From an uncultured Porphyromonadaceae bacterium (GTDB taxonomy: Bacteria; Bacteroidota; Bacteroidia; Bacteroidales; Muribaculaceae): DNA of 10,351 nucleotides. Both the position numbers and the translations under genes were made by a program. Below, piece by piece: positions 1 through 7,560 of this stretch. Numbering within the stretch: the stretch's first letter is position 1; every line of letters starts with the position of its first letter. Under the pieces are notes generated by a model. It did no database searches, was not told the origin of the DNA, and saw nothing but the letters and a program-made list of their open reading frames with translations. The stretch is taken from the NCBI GenBank assembly GCA_900549445.1, contig UROS01000077.1, positions 1 to 10,351 on the forward strand, in the 5' to 3' direction.

Positions 1-488
1 TGCAGCATCTCTTCGCTCACCGCCTGACGAGCCACCGGCATCTCGAGTATGGTAGGTTTGGCGGCTACAGCCTGAGGTAAGGGCGTTGAATTCACGCCGG
101 CTTCGTATGTGTCGTCGTTGATCGACAGCGGAAAGTTGTTGTCGTCGATCATTATGTAGGCGTTGTTTCCGCCTTTCAGAGTCACGAGGTAACGTTCGTT
201 TTCATCCGGCACGGCAGCGGCGTTTATCACGGCTTCGGTTATCTTCCATGAAGTCTGCGGCTCGGTGACGGGCGATGCGTTGAGATATTTTTTTGCATAC
301 TGGTAGAATTCGCCCGGAGTGCTGACGGTCTTTTCCGCCGCCACTGTTATTTCAAACGATGTAAGGGGGAGCGTGTAGATTATGCCGTACTCGTTTGCCT
401 TGCTGGCGGTAAGTTTGCTTGTGGTCTGGGCCGCGAGAGGAGTCAGCGCGAGCGCGGCGGCCGATATGGTCAGGAGAAGTCGGTTCAT
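1..488 (-). CDS. Secreted DUF4831-type protein, C-terminus beyond window
   Basis: The reading frame starts at the ATG read from 488 to 486 and stays open to the left edge, giving 162 residues of an incomplete protein. The N-terminus (MNRLLLTISAAALALTPLAAQ) is a clean Sec signal peptide with a short charged start, a hydrophobic core and a probable cut near AAQ, so the product is exported. The following region (YTLPLTSFEITV, then TPGEFYQYAKKYL) resembles Bacteroidales DUF4831 proteins as I remember them. That family is longer, so more than half of the protein is probably missing here. The biochemical role is unknown. It starts 11 bp after the stop of nnr on the same strand and has no room for its own promoter, so it is probably co-transcribed. 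The family name rests on memory of the motif pattern, not on a search. Confidence 0.8.
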   Translation of the reverse strand, partial: MNRLLLTISAAALALTPLAAQTTSKLTASKANEYGIIYTLPLTSFEITVAAEKTVSTPGEFYQYAKKYLNASPVTEPQTSWKITEAVINAAAVPDENERYLVTLKGGNNAYIMIDDNNFPLSINDDTYEAGVNSTPLPQAVAAKPTILEMPVARQAVSEEML

Positions 489-499
489 TATCGTGTGGG

Positions 500-2017
500 T
501 TAGAAGTTGAGAATCTTTTTGATTGCGAGGCCGATACTGTCGGCGATATCAGTGGCAAGAGTGCCGTAGACGCCCTGGGTGGATGCGGCTATGTCGCCGG
601 CAAGACCGTGGATATAGACTCCGACCACGGCTGCAGTTTCGGGCTTGTAGCCCTGGGCGAGCAGCGAGGTTATTACCCCGGTGAGCACGTCGCCGCTGCC
701 GCCGGTTGCCATTGCCGGACTCCCGGAGGAATTGAAGAAGATCTTTCCGTCGGGGCGCACGGTGACGGTACGGTAGCCTTTCAGCACGATTATCACCTTA
801 TAGCGGTGTGCCGCTTCCACGGCACGCAGCAGCCGAGATTCTGCCGACGCCTGCGGCCCGAACAGACGGTCGAATTCTCCTGCGTGGGGCGTAAGAACCG
901 ACCCGGGAGTCAGATGGTCGAGAAGCGTGGGAACCTTGGCGAGTATGTTGATTGCGTCGGCGTCGAGCACCATGGGGCGGCGGATGGTCTTTATGAGGGT
1001 CTCGAGCGCGCCCTGGGTGGCGTCGTTTGTGCCGAGGCCGGGGCCTGCGCCGATTGCGCTGTAGTTCATGCGCGGAGTCATGTCGCTCACGAGGATTTCA
1101 TGTCGGTCGGGGTCGAAAAGCGCCTGAGGAACCGAGGTCTGCAGCACGTTGAACCCGCAGCGGGCGGAGTGAACCGTAAGCTTGCCAACGCCGGCACGCA
1201 AAGCGCCTTTTGCCGCCATCACGGCCGCGCCCATCATGCCGTAGCATCCCGCTATCAGCAGTGCCGATCCGAAATCGGCTTTGGAACTGAACTTGGGGCG
1301 GGGGAGGAGCACACGGCGCACGTCCTCAGCCTCGATAAAGAAAAACTTGGTCGGCGTTTCGGCTATGGCTCTTTGGCTCAGCCCGATGTCGATTGTTTTC
1401 CATTCGCCCACGCAGGCCGCGTTGTCGGCGAGGAAAAATGCCAGACGCGGGAACTGAACGGCTATGGTGAGATCGGCGTGAACCACGTAGCGCGACAGCG
1501 TCCGTGCATTCCAGTCGCAGAACATTCCGGAGGGGACGTCGATCGACACAATCGTGGCGCCCGATTCGTTTATGTATTCCACCAGGGTAGTGTAGCCCCC
1601 CGAAAGAGGTTCGCGAAGCCCTGTCCCGAAAAGACCGTCGATTATAAGATGGTCGCGCTGAAGATTCGGGAAGTCGAAACTTCCGGTAACTTCATGGAGC
1701 ATCGGAAAACCTGCTGCCAGCAGTTCTTCCTTACACAGCCTGCAGTCGCGCGACAGACTGTTGCCGTGAATGTTGAGCAGATACACCTCCGGCATGAAGC
1801 CTGTCTCGTAGAGGCGTTTTGCCACCATGAGGGCGTCGGCGCCGTTATTGCCCGATCCGGCGAAAATCACCGTAGGCTTGTTCGGACGCCATCGCGACGA
1901 TATTTCGCCGGCAACCCCGTCGGCCACGCGGCGTATGAGTTCCATCGAAGATATCCCCTCCTGGTCTATGGTGATACTGTCGATGTTGCGTATGTTTTCT
2001 GTATTGAAAATCTTCAT
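500..2017 (-). CDS. nnr: Bifunctional NAD(P)HX epimerase / ADP-dependent NAD(P)HX dehydratase
   Basis: This 505-residue protein repairs hydrated NADH and NADPH. The N-terminal YjeF domain interconverts R- and S-NAD(P)HX, and the C-terminal ribokinase-like domain dehydrates the S form using ADP. It is a cytosolic housekeeping enzyme. Visible motifs for the epimerase half are AGSGNNGADAL at 53-63, DGLFGTGL at 127-134 and SIDVPSG at 158-164. For the dehydratase half they are GAGPGLG at 323-329, LDADAIN at 351-357, LTPHAGEF at 375-382 and MATGGSGDVLTG at 436-447. Both domains are full length and in the usual order. The first motif reads NNGADAL where many relatives have NNGGDGL or NNGGDAL, a mild variation. 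The start at 2017 gives the expected short MKIFN leader and lies about 17 bp below a strong -7 box. It is followed after 11 bp by the DUF4831-type gene. Confidence 0.96.
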   Translation of the reverse strand: MKIFNTENIRNIDSITIDQEGISSMELIRRVADGVAGEISSRWRPNKPTVIFAGSGNNGADALMVAKRLYETGFMPEVYLLNIHGNSLSRDCRLCKEELLAAGFPMLHEVTGSFDFPNLQRDHLIIDGLFGTGLREPLSGGYTTLVEYINESGATIVSIDVPSGMFCDWNARTLSRYVVHADLTIAVQFPRLAFFLADNAACVGEWKTIDIGLSQRAIAETPTKFFFIEAEDVRRVLLPRPKFSSKADFGSALLIAGCYGMMGAAVMAAKGALRAGVGKLTVHSARCGFNVLQTSVPQALFDPDRHEILVSDMTPRMNYSAIGAGPGLGTNDATQGALETLIKTIRRPMVLDADAINILAKVPTLLDHLTPGSVLTPHAGEFDRLFGPQASAESRLLRAVEAAHRYKVIIVLKGYRTVTVRPDGKIFFNSSGSPAMATGGSGDVLTGVITSLLAQGYKPETAAVVGVYIHGLAGDIAASTQGVYGTLATDIADSIGLAIKKILNF

Positions 2018-2033
2018 GATCTTATGCTTTGCG

Positions 2034-2065
2034 CAAAGTTACTAAACCGTCGCCGTAAAAGCAAA
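2034..2065 (-). promoter_or_regulatory. Bacteroidetes-type promoter for nnr
   Basis: On the minus strand TTTG (2065-2062) is followed after 20 nt by TAACTTTG (2041-2034), matching the sigma-ABfr consensus TTTG, 19-21 nt, TAnnTTTG. The start of transcription would fall near 2030, leaving a leader of about 13 nt before the nnr ATG. The match is seen directly; activity is inferred. Confidence 0.7.
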
Positions 2066-2118
2066 TCCCCGTGCGAAAACATAAAAAATTAGCGCGGCAC
2101 TAACTGTGTCAAAAGCAG

Positions 2119-2231
2119 GTAGGGGCGCTATAATTAGCGCCCGCCGAATCAGAATCATTTCCCCGCCCCGGCGAATACGACGCTTAAAGAAAATGTATGG
2201 AAACAGCGGGCGCTAAGTATAGCGCCCCTAC
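2119..2231. repeat. 113-bp hairpin-ended element, family 1, copy A
   Basis: The element begins GTAGGGGCGCTA and ends with the reverse complement TAGCGCCCCTAC. Each end is also a hairpin by itself: GGGCGCTA-TAAT-TAGCGCCC at the left (2123-2142) and GGGCGCTA-AGTA-TAGCGCCC at the right. The 70 bp between the hairpins does not code. A second copy lies at 7329-7440 with nearly identical ends but a largely different core; shared core bits are GAATC next to the left hairpin and AAAGAAAATG towards the right. There is no clear target duplication. The layout is that of a REP pair (BIME) or a very small MITE. It occupies most of the 265-bp gap between the five-gene operon and nnr, where its hairpins might also slow or end transcription. 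Confidence 0.85.
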
Positions 2232-2282
2232 AAGTTTTTAATATTCAGCGGCGTACGCTGCTTCTTCCTCCTCGCGAATCGA

Positions 2283-3233
2283 CTATGCAGGGCAGATTTT
2301 AGCGATGGCGGAGAATATCGGGCGTCCGAGGTAGGAGAGCAGGATGCCAAGTTTGTTTTTGGGCCTTACGCGAGGGTTGAAAAGGCTTTCGCGGCGATAT
2401 GCGGTGATGAGTTCCCAGCAACTGTCGGCCGTTCCGGCATACTCTTTTTCCCGTCCCGAGCGCAGAAGCAGAATGAATATGTTGAAATTCGCGCTCAGAC
2501 GGCGGTCGCGCGCCGCTTTGGCAAGCTGCGGATTCCTTTTTGACAGATACTCCTCAATCCGGGCGGTTACCTTAAGCGCATCGAGCCTCGCAGGAGAGAA
2601 TGTGTTGATGAAACTCTCGGGGTTCGGGCGGTAAAAATACACGTCGCGATCTGTATACGCCACACGGTCGGCGAGAAGGAAGATGCGGTAAAATATGTCG
2701 AGATCCTCGTAGCGTTCTCCTTCCCGGAACCTTTCCGATGCCCAGAGCCTCCGGTTGAATAAGTTGCCCCATGCCGAAGGCAGAAGTTGCCCTGTTTGGT
2801 AGAGGATCTGTTCTACGGCGTCGGCAGCGGATATTGCGGTGACTTTCCCTTCCGTGCCCCCCGGCGACGGAATTTTGCAGCAGGTGCGCCCCGACACGAT
2901 TTCAACGTTCTCCGCAACGGCTGTCCCGACAAGCGCCTCTATGGCACCCGGGAGGAGTGCGTCGTCGCTGTCCGCAAACATTATCCATTCTCCCGTGGCA
3001 GCTTCGATTCCGGTATTGCGGGCTGCCGACACCCCTCTGTTGGGTGTGCGGATTATGCGCAGACGGCTGTCGGCGACGGCATAACCGTCGGCAACAGCCG
3101 CTGTATTGTCTGTCGAACCGTCGTCAACAACGATTACCTCTGTTTCGCGATACGATTGGGAGAGGATGCTGTCGAGGCATTCTCCGAGATATTTCCCGGC
3201 ATTATATGCCGGAACTATCACCGAAACGGTCAT
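2283..3233 (-). CDS. Family 2 glycosyltransferase (GT-A fold)
   Basis: This is a 316-residue cytosolic or membrane-associated enzyme that would move a sugar from a nucleotide-sugar donor to a glycan acceptor. Its N-terminal half is a textbook GT2 domain: VSVIVPAYNAGKYL at 3-16, DDGSTD at 37-42 for nucleotide binding, NRGVSAARNTGIEAA at 66-79, the metal-binding DSDD at 88-91 and an ERYEDLD segment at 173-179 that fits the catalytic-base region. There is no obvious transmembrane helix. Donor and acceptor cannot be told from the sequence. Its ATG overlaps the stop of the upstream DUF4923-type gene as ATGA, so translation is probably coupled. It is the last gene of the operon that also carries glmM, so a role in making an envelope polysaccharide or glycolipid is a fair guess. 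Confidence 0.93.
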   Translation of the reverse strand: MTVSVIVPAYNAGKYLGECLDSILSQSYRETEVIVVDDGSTDNTAAVADGYAVADSRLRIIRTPNRGVSAARNTGIEAATGEWIMFADSDDALLPGAIEALVGTAVAENVEIVSGRTCCKIPSPGGTEGKVTAISAADAVEQILYQTGQLLPSAWGNLFNRRLWASERFREGERYEDLDIFYRIFLLADRVAYTDRDVYFYRPNPESFINTFSPARLDALKVTARIEEYLSKRNPQLAKAARDRRLSANFNIFILLLRSGREKEYAGTADSCWELITAYRRESLFNPRVRPKNKLGILLSYLGRPIFSAIAKICPA

Positions 3234-3940
3234 TTTTTATCCGTAGCGGCGGTTGTGGTGCGCTTGAGCTGATAGCCGGCCGTGATGCCGTCGTACTGGT
3301 TAAGCAGTTTTGTCATGGTGGAGATTGAGCTGCTCTTTGTAAATTTGCTCACTTTTTCCATCAGGGTCATAAGTTTGGAAACGTCGAACGTCAGATTCAT
3401 ACGGTCGCCGTTTTTAACTATGAAGCCTTCCATTTCGCCGATTTTTATACGCTTGAGCGCTTTGAAGGTAAACACGTAGTTACCCGTCTCCGGATTCTTG
3501 CTCAGAGTGCCGCTTACCGACGTTATACGCTGCCTGAACGTAAAGGTCGAGTCCTCGTTTATGGTGATTTTCAGCGAATTGATACCGGCAGCCTTATAGT
3601 ATGGCTCGAGCTTGTTCTCTACCTGCGTGGCTGCTGCGGCGCCACCCGCCTTCAGCAGGAAATTGTCGCTTTTGAACGTGACGGCGGGAGCCCCATACTC
3701 CCATTCGCCCGCGAGGTCTTTAATCTCGATTTTGCCCGACGAGATGCCGAGCGCGTTGCCAAGTCCTGAGAGCATGTCGCCTATGCTTTTGCCGCTTTTT
3801 CCGGAATCCTTGCCGGTGTCTGATTTTTTGCTCAGTCCGCTCAGAATGTCCTTCAGATCCTGGGCCTGCGAAGCCGGCGCGCACACGGAGATGATGAGAG
3901 ATGCTGCTATAAGAAGAAAAAATCTTTTCATTAGGCTCAT
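3230..3940 (-). CDS. Exported DUF4923-type protein, function unknown
   Basis: This 236-residue protein has a signal peptide (MKRFFLLIAASLIISVC, cut probably after SQA near residue 26), so it is periplasmic or surface-located. A low-complexity Lys/Ser/Gly linker at 38-52 sits between two similar short helices (DILSGL at 31-36, DMLSGL at 56-61). The rest (LAGEWEYGAPAVTFKSDN at 76-93, then beta-rich segments) matches my recollection of the Bacteroidales DUF4923 family; no catalytic motif is visible. The first ATG overlaps the glmM stop as ATGA and is used here. A second ATG three codons later (3931) would also give a good signal peptide. Its own stop overlaps the GT2 start as ATGA. Being sandwiched between two cytosolic sugar enzymes suggests an envelope role, but this is inference. 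Confidence 0.87.
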   Translation of the reverse strand: MSLMKRFFLLIAASLIISVCAPASQAQDLKDILSGLSKKSDTGKDSGKSGKSIGDMLSGLGNALGISSGKIEIKDLAGEWEYGAPAVTFKSDNFLLKAGGAAAATQVENKLEPYYKAAGINSLKITINEDSTFTFRQRITSVSGTLSKNPETGNYVFTFKALKRIKIGEMEGFIVKNGDRMNLTFDVSKLMTLMEKVSKFTKSSSISTMTKLLNQYDGITAGYQLKRTTTAATDKK

Positions 3941-5328
3941 TTATTTATAATTCTGGCGATCACGTCTTTTATCCTGTCGGCGAGAGCGTTTGCCTCATCC
4001 ATGGTCGATGCCTCGCTGTAGATGCGGATTATAGGTTCGGTGTTGCTCTTTCTCAGGTGTACCCACTGCGTGGGGAAGTCGATTTTCACGCCGTCGATGT
4101 CGGTGATTTTCTCACCCTTGAATTCATCTTTAACTGCGGCGAGGATGGCGTCGACGTCGAGGTCGGGGGTGAGCTGCATCTTGTTTTTGGCTATCTGATA
4201 GGCGGGATAGCCAGCCTTGAGCTCGCTTACCTTCTTGCCGCTCTTGGCGAGCAGGGTGAGGAAAAGAGCCACGCCCACGAGCGCGTCGCGGCCGTAGTGT
4301 GCTTCCGGATAAATCACTCCTCCGTTGCCTTCGCCGCCGATTACGGCTCCTGTCTTTTTCATCAGGGTGGTGACGTTGACTTCGCCTACTGCGGCGGCGT
4401 TGTATTCGCATCCGTGGGCTTCGGTAACGTCGCGCAGGGCGCGCGACGAACTGAGGTTCGACACTGTCGGGCCGGGCGTGTGGCTCAGAACGTAGTCAGC
4501 CACGGAAACCAAAGTGTATTCTTCCACAAACATCTCGCCGTTTTCCATCACGATTGCGAGTCGGTCAACGTCCGGGTCAACCACAAAGCCCACGTCCGCC
4601 TTGCCGTCCTTCATCAGGTCGGAAATTTGGGTGAGGTTTTCAGGGATGGGTTCGGGAGTGTGGGCGAATTTGCCTGTTGCCTCACAGTTGAGTTCGATTA
4701 TGTTTTTCACGCCGAGCGCGCGCAGAAGCTGCGGAATCACAATGCCGCCCACAGAGTTGACGGCGTCGACAGCCACGGTGAAATTCGCCTTACGGATGGC
4801 TTCGGTATCTACGAGTTTCAGCGCCAGCACCTGGTCGATATGGCGGCGGTTGTAGGTGTCGTTTTTGTATTCATGACCAAGAGCGTCGACTTCGGCCGAC
4901 TCAAACTCTTCGGCCTCGGCTATGCGGAGCACCTCCTTGCCCTGGGCGTCGTTGAGGAATTCACCGTTTTCGTTGAGCAGTTTGAGAGCGTTCCACTGCC
5001 GCGGATTATGGCTGGCGGTCAGAATTATACCTCCGCAGGCATTCTCGCCTGTAACGGCTATTTCTGTCGTAGGAGTGGAGGCGAGGCCGATGTTCACCAC
5101 GTCGAATCCCATGCTCCAGAGGGTGCCGACAACTATGTCGCTTACCATGCTGCCGCTCAGACGGGCATCGCGTCCCACTACTATGGTGTTCGACTTGCGT
5201 GTTGTGGTCTTGCGGATGAAAGTGGCGTAAGCTGAAGTGAATTTCACTATGTCTAAGGCAGAAAGCCCTTCGCCGGGGCGGCCGCCTATTGTGCCGCGGA
5301 TACCGGATATGGATTTGATGAGTGACAT
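3937..5328 (-). CDS. glmM: Phosphoglucosamine mutase-type phosphohexomutase
   Basis: This 463-residue alpha-D-phosphohexomutase shows all four family signatures. They are the active-site serine loop TASHNP at 104-109 (Ser106), the metal loop DPDVDR at 251-256, the sugar-binding loop GEGNGG at 332-337 and the phosphate-binding loop RKSNTEP at 426-432. The reaction expected is glucosamine-6-phosphate to glucosamine-1-phosphate, feeding UDP-GlcNAc for peptidoglycan and lipid A. The loops DPDVDR, GEGNGG and RKSNTEP differ from the DPDGDR, GEQSGH and RPSGTEP of classical proteobacterial GlmM; I recall this variant set from Bacteroidetes GlmM-like proteins. Activity on mannose or glucose phosphates cannot be excluded. 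It starts 21 bp after the DUF4827-type gene and its stop overlaps the next start as ATGA. Confidence 0.92.
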   Translation of the reverse strand: MSLIKSISGIRGTIGGRPGEGLSALDIVKFTSAYATFIRKTTTRKSNTIVVGRDARLSGSMVSDIVVGTLWSMGFDVVNIGLASTPTTEIAVTGENACGGIILTASHNPRQWNALKLLNENGEFLNDAQGKEVLRIAEAEEFESAEVDALGHEYKNDTYNRRHIDQVLALKLVDTEAIRKANFTVAVDAVNSVGGIVIPQLLRALGVKNIIELNCEATGKFAHTPEPIPENLTQISDLMKDGKADVGFVVDPDVDRLAIVMENGEMFVEEYTLVSVADYVLSHTPGPTVSNLSSSRALRDVTEAHGCEYNAAAVGEVNVTTLMKKTGAVIGGEGNGGVIYPEAHYGRDALVGVALFLTLLAKSGKKVSELKAGYPAYQIAKNKMQLTPDLDVDAILAAVKDEFKGEKITDIDGVKIDFPTQWVHLRKSNTEPIIRIYSEASTMDEANALADRIKDVIARIINK

Positions 5329-5349
5329 ATTATTCTGTATTGCAGAGTG

Positions 5350-5922
5350 TTAGATCTGACTCTTGAAATAGCTGATTGTATAAAGGAAGGGGATTACATT
5401 GGAGATTTCGTCGCTCCAGCCGTCCTGCGATTTTACTATGAGGTTCACCTTGCAGTTGTAGCCGAGATATTTGAGCGGCATCTGTATGCCTTCGCCGTAG
5501 GTGGCGGAATTAGTGTTCTGGAAATCGTCGTAGATGAAATACATCGACGTTGTCGACATATCTTCTGCGTTGCCCGACCCCACGAGCTTCTCGCCCGGCA
5601 CGTAGTAGCGGAGATTGTAGCGGATGAAGCGGAAATATACCCGCGCACCCTCCTCTGCTTTCTCGGTGTCGCCCTTCGACAGCACCTGCATAAACACGTT
5701 GCCGTCTTCGTCGAGCTGGTAGAAGGGGGCATCCTCGCCCACTTCGAAATTCCCGTCCTCGGGGATTGCATCCGATACCCGCTGGTTTGCCAGATAAAGG
5801 TTCACCGCCTTGTTCTCTTCATTGAGCAGGTCGGCGTAACTTTTTGAATCGCTGCACGATGAGGCTATGATTCCGAGAACGGCTGCGAGAGCCGGCAGAA
5901 AGATCGTTTTGAGTATTTTCAT
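5350..5922 (-). CDS. DUF4827-type lipoprotein
   Basis: A 190-residue predicted lipoprotein. The N-terminus is a hydrophobic signal followed by a lipobox ending at Cys23 (ASSC), then Ser-Asp-Ser-Lys. Acidic residues right after the Cys favour surface export in Bacteroidetes, but this stretch is only weakly acidic, so location is open. The body (YADLLNEENKAVNLYLANQRV from 29, then a long charged beta-rich part) looks like the DUF4827 family of Bacteroidales as I remember it. I recall that family as possibly FKBP-like, but I see no prolyl-isomerase signature to prove it. It lies 28 bp after nrnA and 21 bp before glmM with no promoter match between, so it is most likely in the same operon. Its role next to glmM is unknown. 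Confidence 0.87.
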   Translation of the reverse strand: MKILKTIFLPALAAVLGIIASSCSDSKSYADLLNEENKAVNLYLANQRVSDAIPEDGNFEVGEDAPFYQLDEDGNVFMQVLSKGDTEKAEEGARVYFRFIRYNLRYYVPGEKLVGSGNAEDMSTTSMYFIYDDFQNTNSATYGEGIQMPLKYLGYNCKVNLIVKSQDGWSDEISNVIPFLYTISYFKSQI

Positions 5923-5950
5923 TTTTTGTCTGAGATTTTCGTATATGATT

Positions 5951-6958
5951 CTAATTATGGTTGTAAACGTCGAATTCGGGCATTATGCTCAGCAGCCGGC
6001 TCACGGCGTCGCTTAGCGTGCCGTGAAATTCACCTCCCGCGGCATTGAGATGTCCTCCGCCCCCGAAGTATTTTTCACACATCAGGTTTACCGGGAAATC
6101 GCCCTTTGAGCGGGTGGAAATCTTCACGTATTCCGGCGAGTCCTCGCGCATGAACACCGAGTAGTTCACCTCCGGAATACTCAGCGGAACGTTTACCAGA
6201 CTCTCCGTGTCGCCTTTGGCGTAGCCGAACTCTTTCAGTTCGTCTTCCGACAGTGTTATCAGCGCCGCCTTATGATTGGGGAACAATATCATCTTATACT
6301 GCCCGTAGCCGCATATCCGCAGCCTCGACTCGCTGCAGGTGTTGAAAACCTGGGTATATATCTTGTCCTTGTCTATGCCTTTCTTCAGCAGATCGGATAT
6401 AATAAGGTATAGGTCGGGGTCGTTGGAGTTATAGCTGAAATTTCCGGTATCGGTCATCATTCCCGTGTAGATGCACTCCGCAGCGGCGCGCCTTACGTAG
6501 CGTGTGAGCCGGAGCTGCCACAGGAGCATATAGAGCAGCGCCGAGGTCGACGACACCTCCGGATGCGAGATCACCACGTCGGCTGCCAGAACCGGGTCGA
6601 GGTGATGGTCGATCATGATCTTGCGGGCTGTCGAACTGTCGAGTGCGTCCTGAAGCTTGTCCACCCGCTTCGTGTCGTTGAAATCCAGACAGAAAATCAG
6701 GTCGGCGCCCGCTATGAGGTTCCTTGCGTAGTCGGCCTGACGTGTGGCCACTACTATATTTTTGATTCCGGGCAGAAACAGCAGCAGTTTCGGCGCACAG
6801 TCGGGAGTGACTACGGTTACATCCTTGCCCATCGCCCTCAGTGTGTGCCAGAGTCCGAGCGACGAACCCAAAGCATCGCCGTCGGGCGACACATGGCAGG
6901 TGATGACGATTTTTTCCGCATTCCCGATCAGCTCATTCACCTCGGTAGCGGCAGTCAT
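5951..6958 (-). CDS. nrnA: DHH/DHHA1 phosphoesterase, NrnA-like
   Basis: From the chosen start this is 335 residues with a DHH domain followed by DHHA1. Metal-binding and family motifs are HVSPDGDALG at 22-31, DFNDTKR at 92-98, DHH at 117-119, GMMTDTG at 166-172, and the substrate-binding GGGGHLNAAGG at 299-309. Relatives hydrolyse short RNA oligonucleotides (nanoRNA), pAp (3',5'-bisphosphate) and, in some lineages, pApA or cyclic di-AMP in the cytosol. The frame is open from an ATG at 6991, but the promoter at 7000-7030 would start transcription at about 6996. That leaves a leader of only a few bases for that ATG, so I prefer the ATG at 6958, which begins MTAATEVNELIG. The longer form of 346 residues remains possible. 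It is the first gene of the five-gene operon. Confidence 0.93.
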   Translation of the reverse strand: MTAATEVNELIGNAEKIVITCHVSPDGDALGSSLGLWHTLRAMGKDVTVVTPDCAPKLLLFLPGIKNIVVATRQADYARNLIAGADLIFCLDFNDTKRVDKLQDALDSSTARKIMIDHHLDPVLAADVVISHPEVSSTSALLYMLLWQLRLTRYVRRAAAECIYTGMMTDTGNFSYNSNDPDLYLIISDLLKKGIDKDKIYTQVFNTCSESRLRICGYGQYKMILFPNHKAALITLSEDELKEFGYAKGDTESLVNVPLSIPEVNYSVFMREDSPEYVKISTRSKGDFPVNLMCEKYFGGGGHLNAAGGEFHGTLSDAVSRLLSIMPEFDVYNHN

Positions 6959-6999
6959 ATTGATTTCGAGTGTAAATCTTCCGTTCTGCATATAGGCTA

Positions 7000-7030
7000 C
7001 AAAGATAGCAAACTTCCGCCACTCTTCAAA
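7000..7030 (-). promoter_or_regulatory. Bacteroidetes-type promoter for the nrnA-glmM operon
   Basis: On the minus strand TTTG (7030-7027) is followed after exactly 19 nt by TATCTTTG (7007-7000), a full match to TTTG, 19 nt, TAnnTTTG. Transcription should begin near 6996. No other equally good match was noticed in the short gaps down to 2283, so this promoter probably serves all five genes. Confidence 0.75.
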
Positions 7031-7205
7031 ATTTATAAATAATCCGCCCTCGGCTACCCGAACCCATAAAAGCTCATAAAAGAACCCGGCTCTCTCATTC
7101 GAAAATACTTTGAAACCTGAAGAATATGTTCAGGACTCGCTGAATCAATGGCGTTTCCCTTTTTCAAACGTATCGTTATACTGATATAACTGACTGAGTG
7201 TCAAC

Positions 7206-7560
7206 GTACGGGCGTGATTCTTCACAATGCGGTTTAAATAAGATAGAATACAAAATGCCATTGCCATAACCACCGACGCCCATTTTTATTTTGCAATTGC
7301 GTGATAAAATACTTATAAACAGCGTGTTGTAGGGGCGCTATACTTAGCGCCCGCAGAATCGAAAGCATATTATACCCGAAACAATATGATGCTGAAAGAA
7401 AATGCCCGGATTCAGAGGGCGCTAAATATAGCGCCCCTACAATATTCTGATTACTAATTGTTTATTGTATTATCGCAACATCGCTATTGGTGGTGCTCCC
7501 CGGCAACTGTATTCTGTTTGCTGGCATATTTAAACCGCATTGAGAAGAATCACGTCCGAA
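7206..7560. repeat. Hairpin-ended element, family 2, copy 1 (fold-back)
   Basis: The first 35 bases (7206-7240) and the last 35 (7526-7560) are inverted copies with three mismatches, running from GTACGGGCGTGATTCTTC to GCGGTTTAAATA. Inside them the similarity continues weakly almost to the centre: TTGCGTGATAAAATAC near 7296 against TTGCGATAATAC read on the other strand from 7478. The whole therefore behaves as one long imperfect palindrome. A 112-bp family 1 element sits close to its centre; without it the unit is about 243 bp. The end motif GTGA-TTCT-TCAC is shared with the copy at 9579-9798. Confidence 0.7.
7329..7440. repeat. 112-bp hairpin-ended element, family 1, copy B
   Basis: The ends are the same as in the copy at 2119-2231: GTAGGGGCGCTA at the left and TAGCGCCCCTAC at the right. 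The end hairpins are GGGCGCTA-TACT-TAGCGCCC and GGGCGCTA-AATA-TAGCGCCC. Only a few core stretches are shared (GAATC, GAAAGAAAATG). The flanking TT on the left and AA on the right extend the inverted repeat by 2 bp. It lies near the middle of a larger palindrome, so it appears to have inserted into an existing family 2 element. Confidence 0.85.

Noticed and set aside
419..2092. 557-codon open frame on the plus strand
   Set aside because: It lies wholly antisense to nnr, whose motifs are complete. The protein has no recognisable domain and an odd composition rich in His, Cys and Val; a codon-bias shadow.
2246..2260. CAGCG/CGCTG hairpin below the glycosyltransferase stop as a terminator
   Set aside because: The stem is only 5 bp and no T-tract follows on the minus strand; the family 1 element just beyond is a stronger structure.
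4057..5235. 392-codon open frame on the plus strand
   Set aside because: Antisense to glmM, which carries all four catalytic loops; no family features in the shadow frame.
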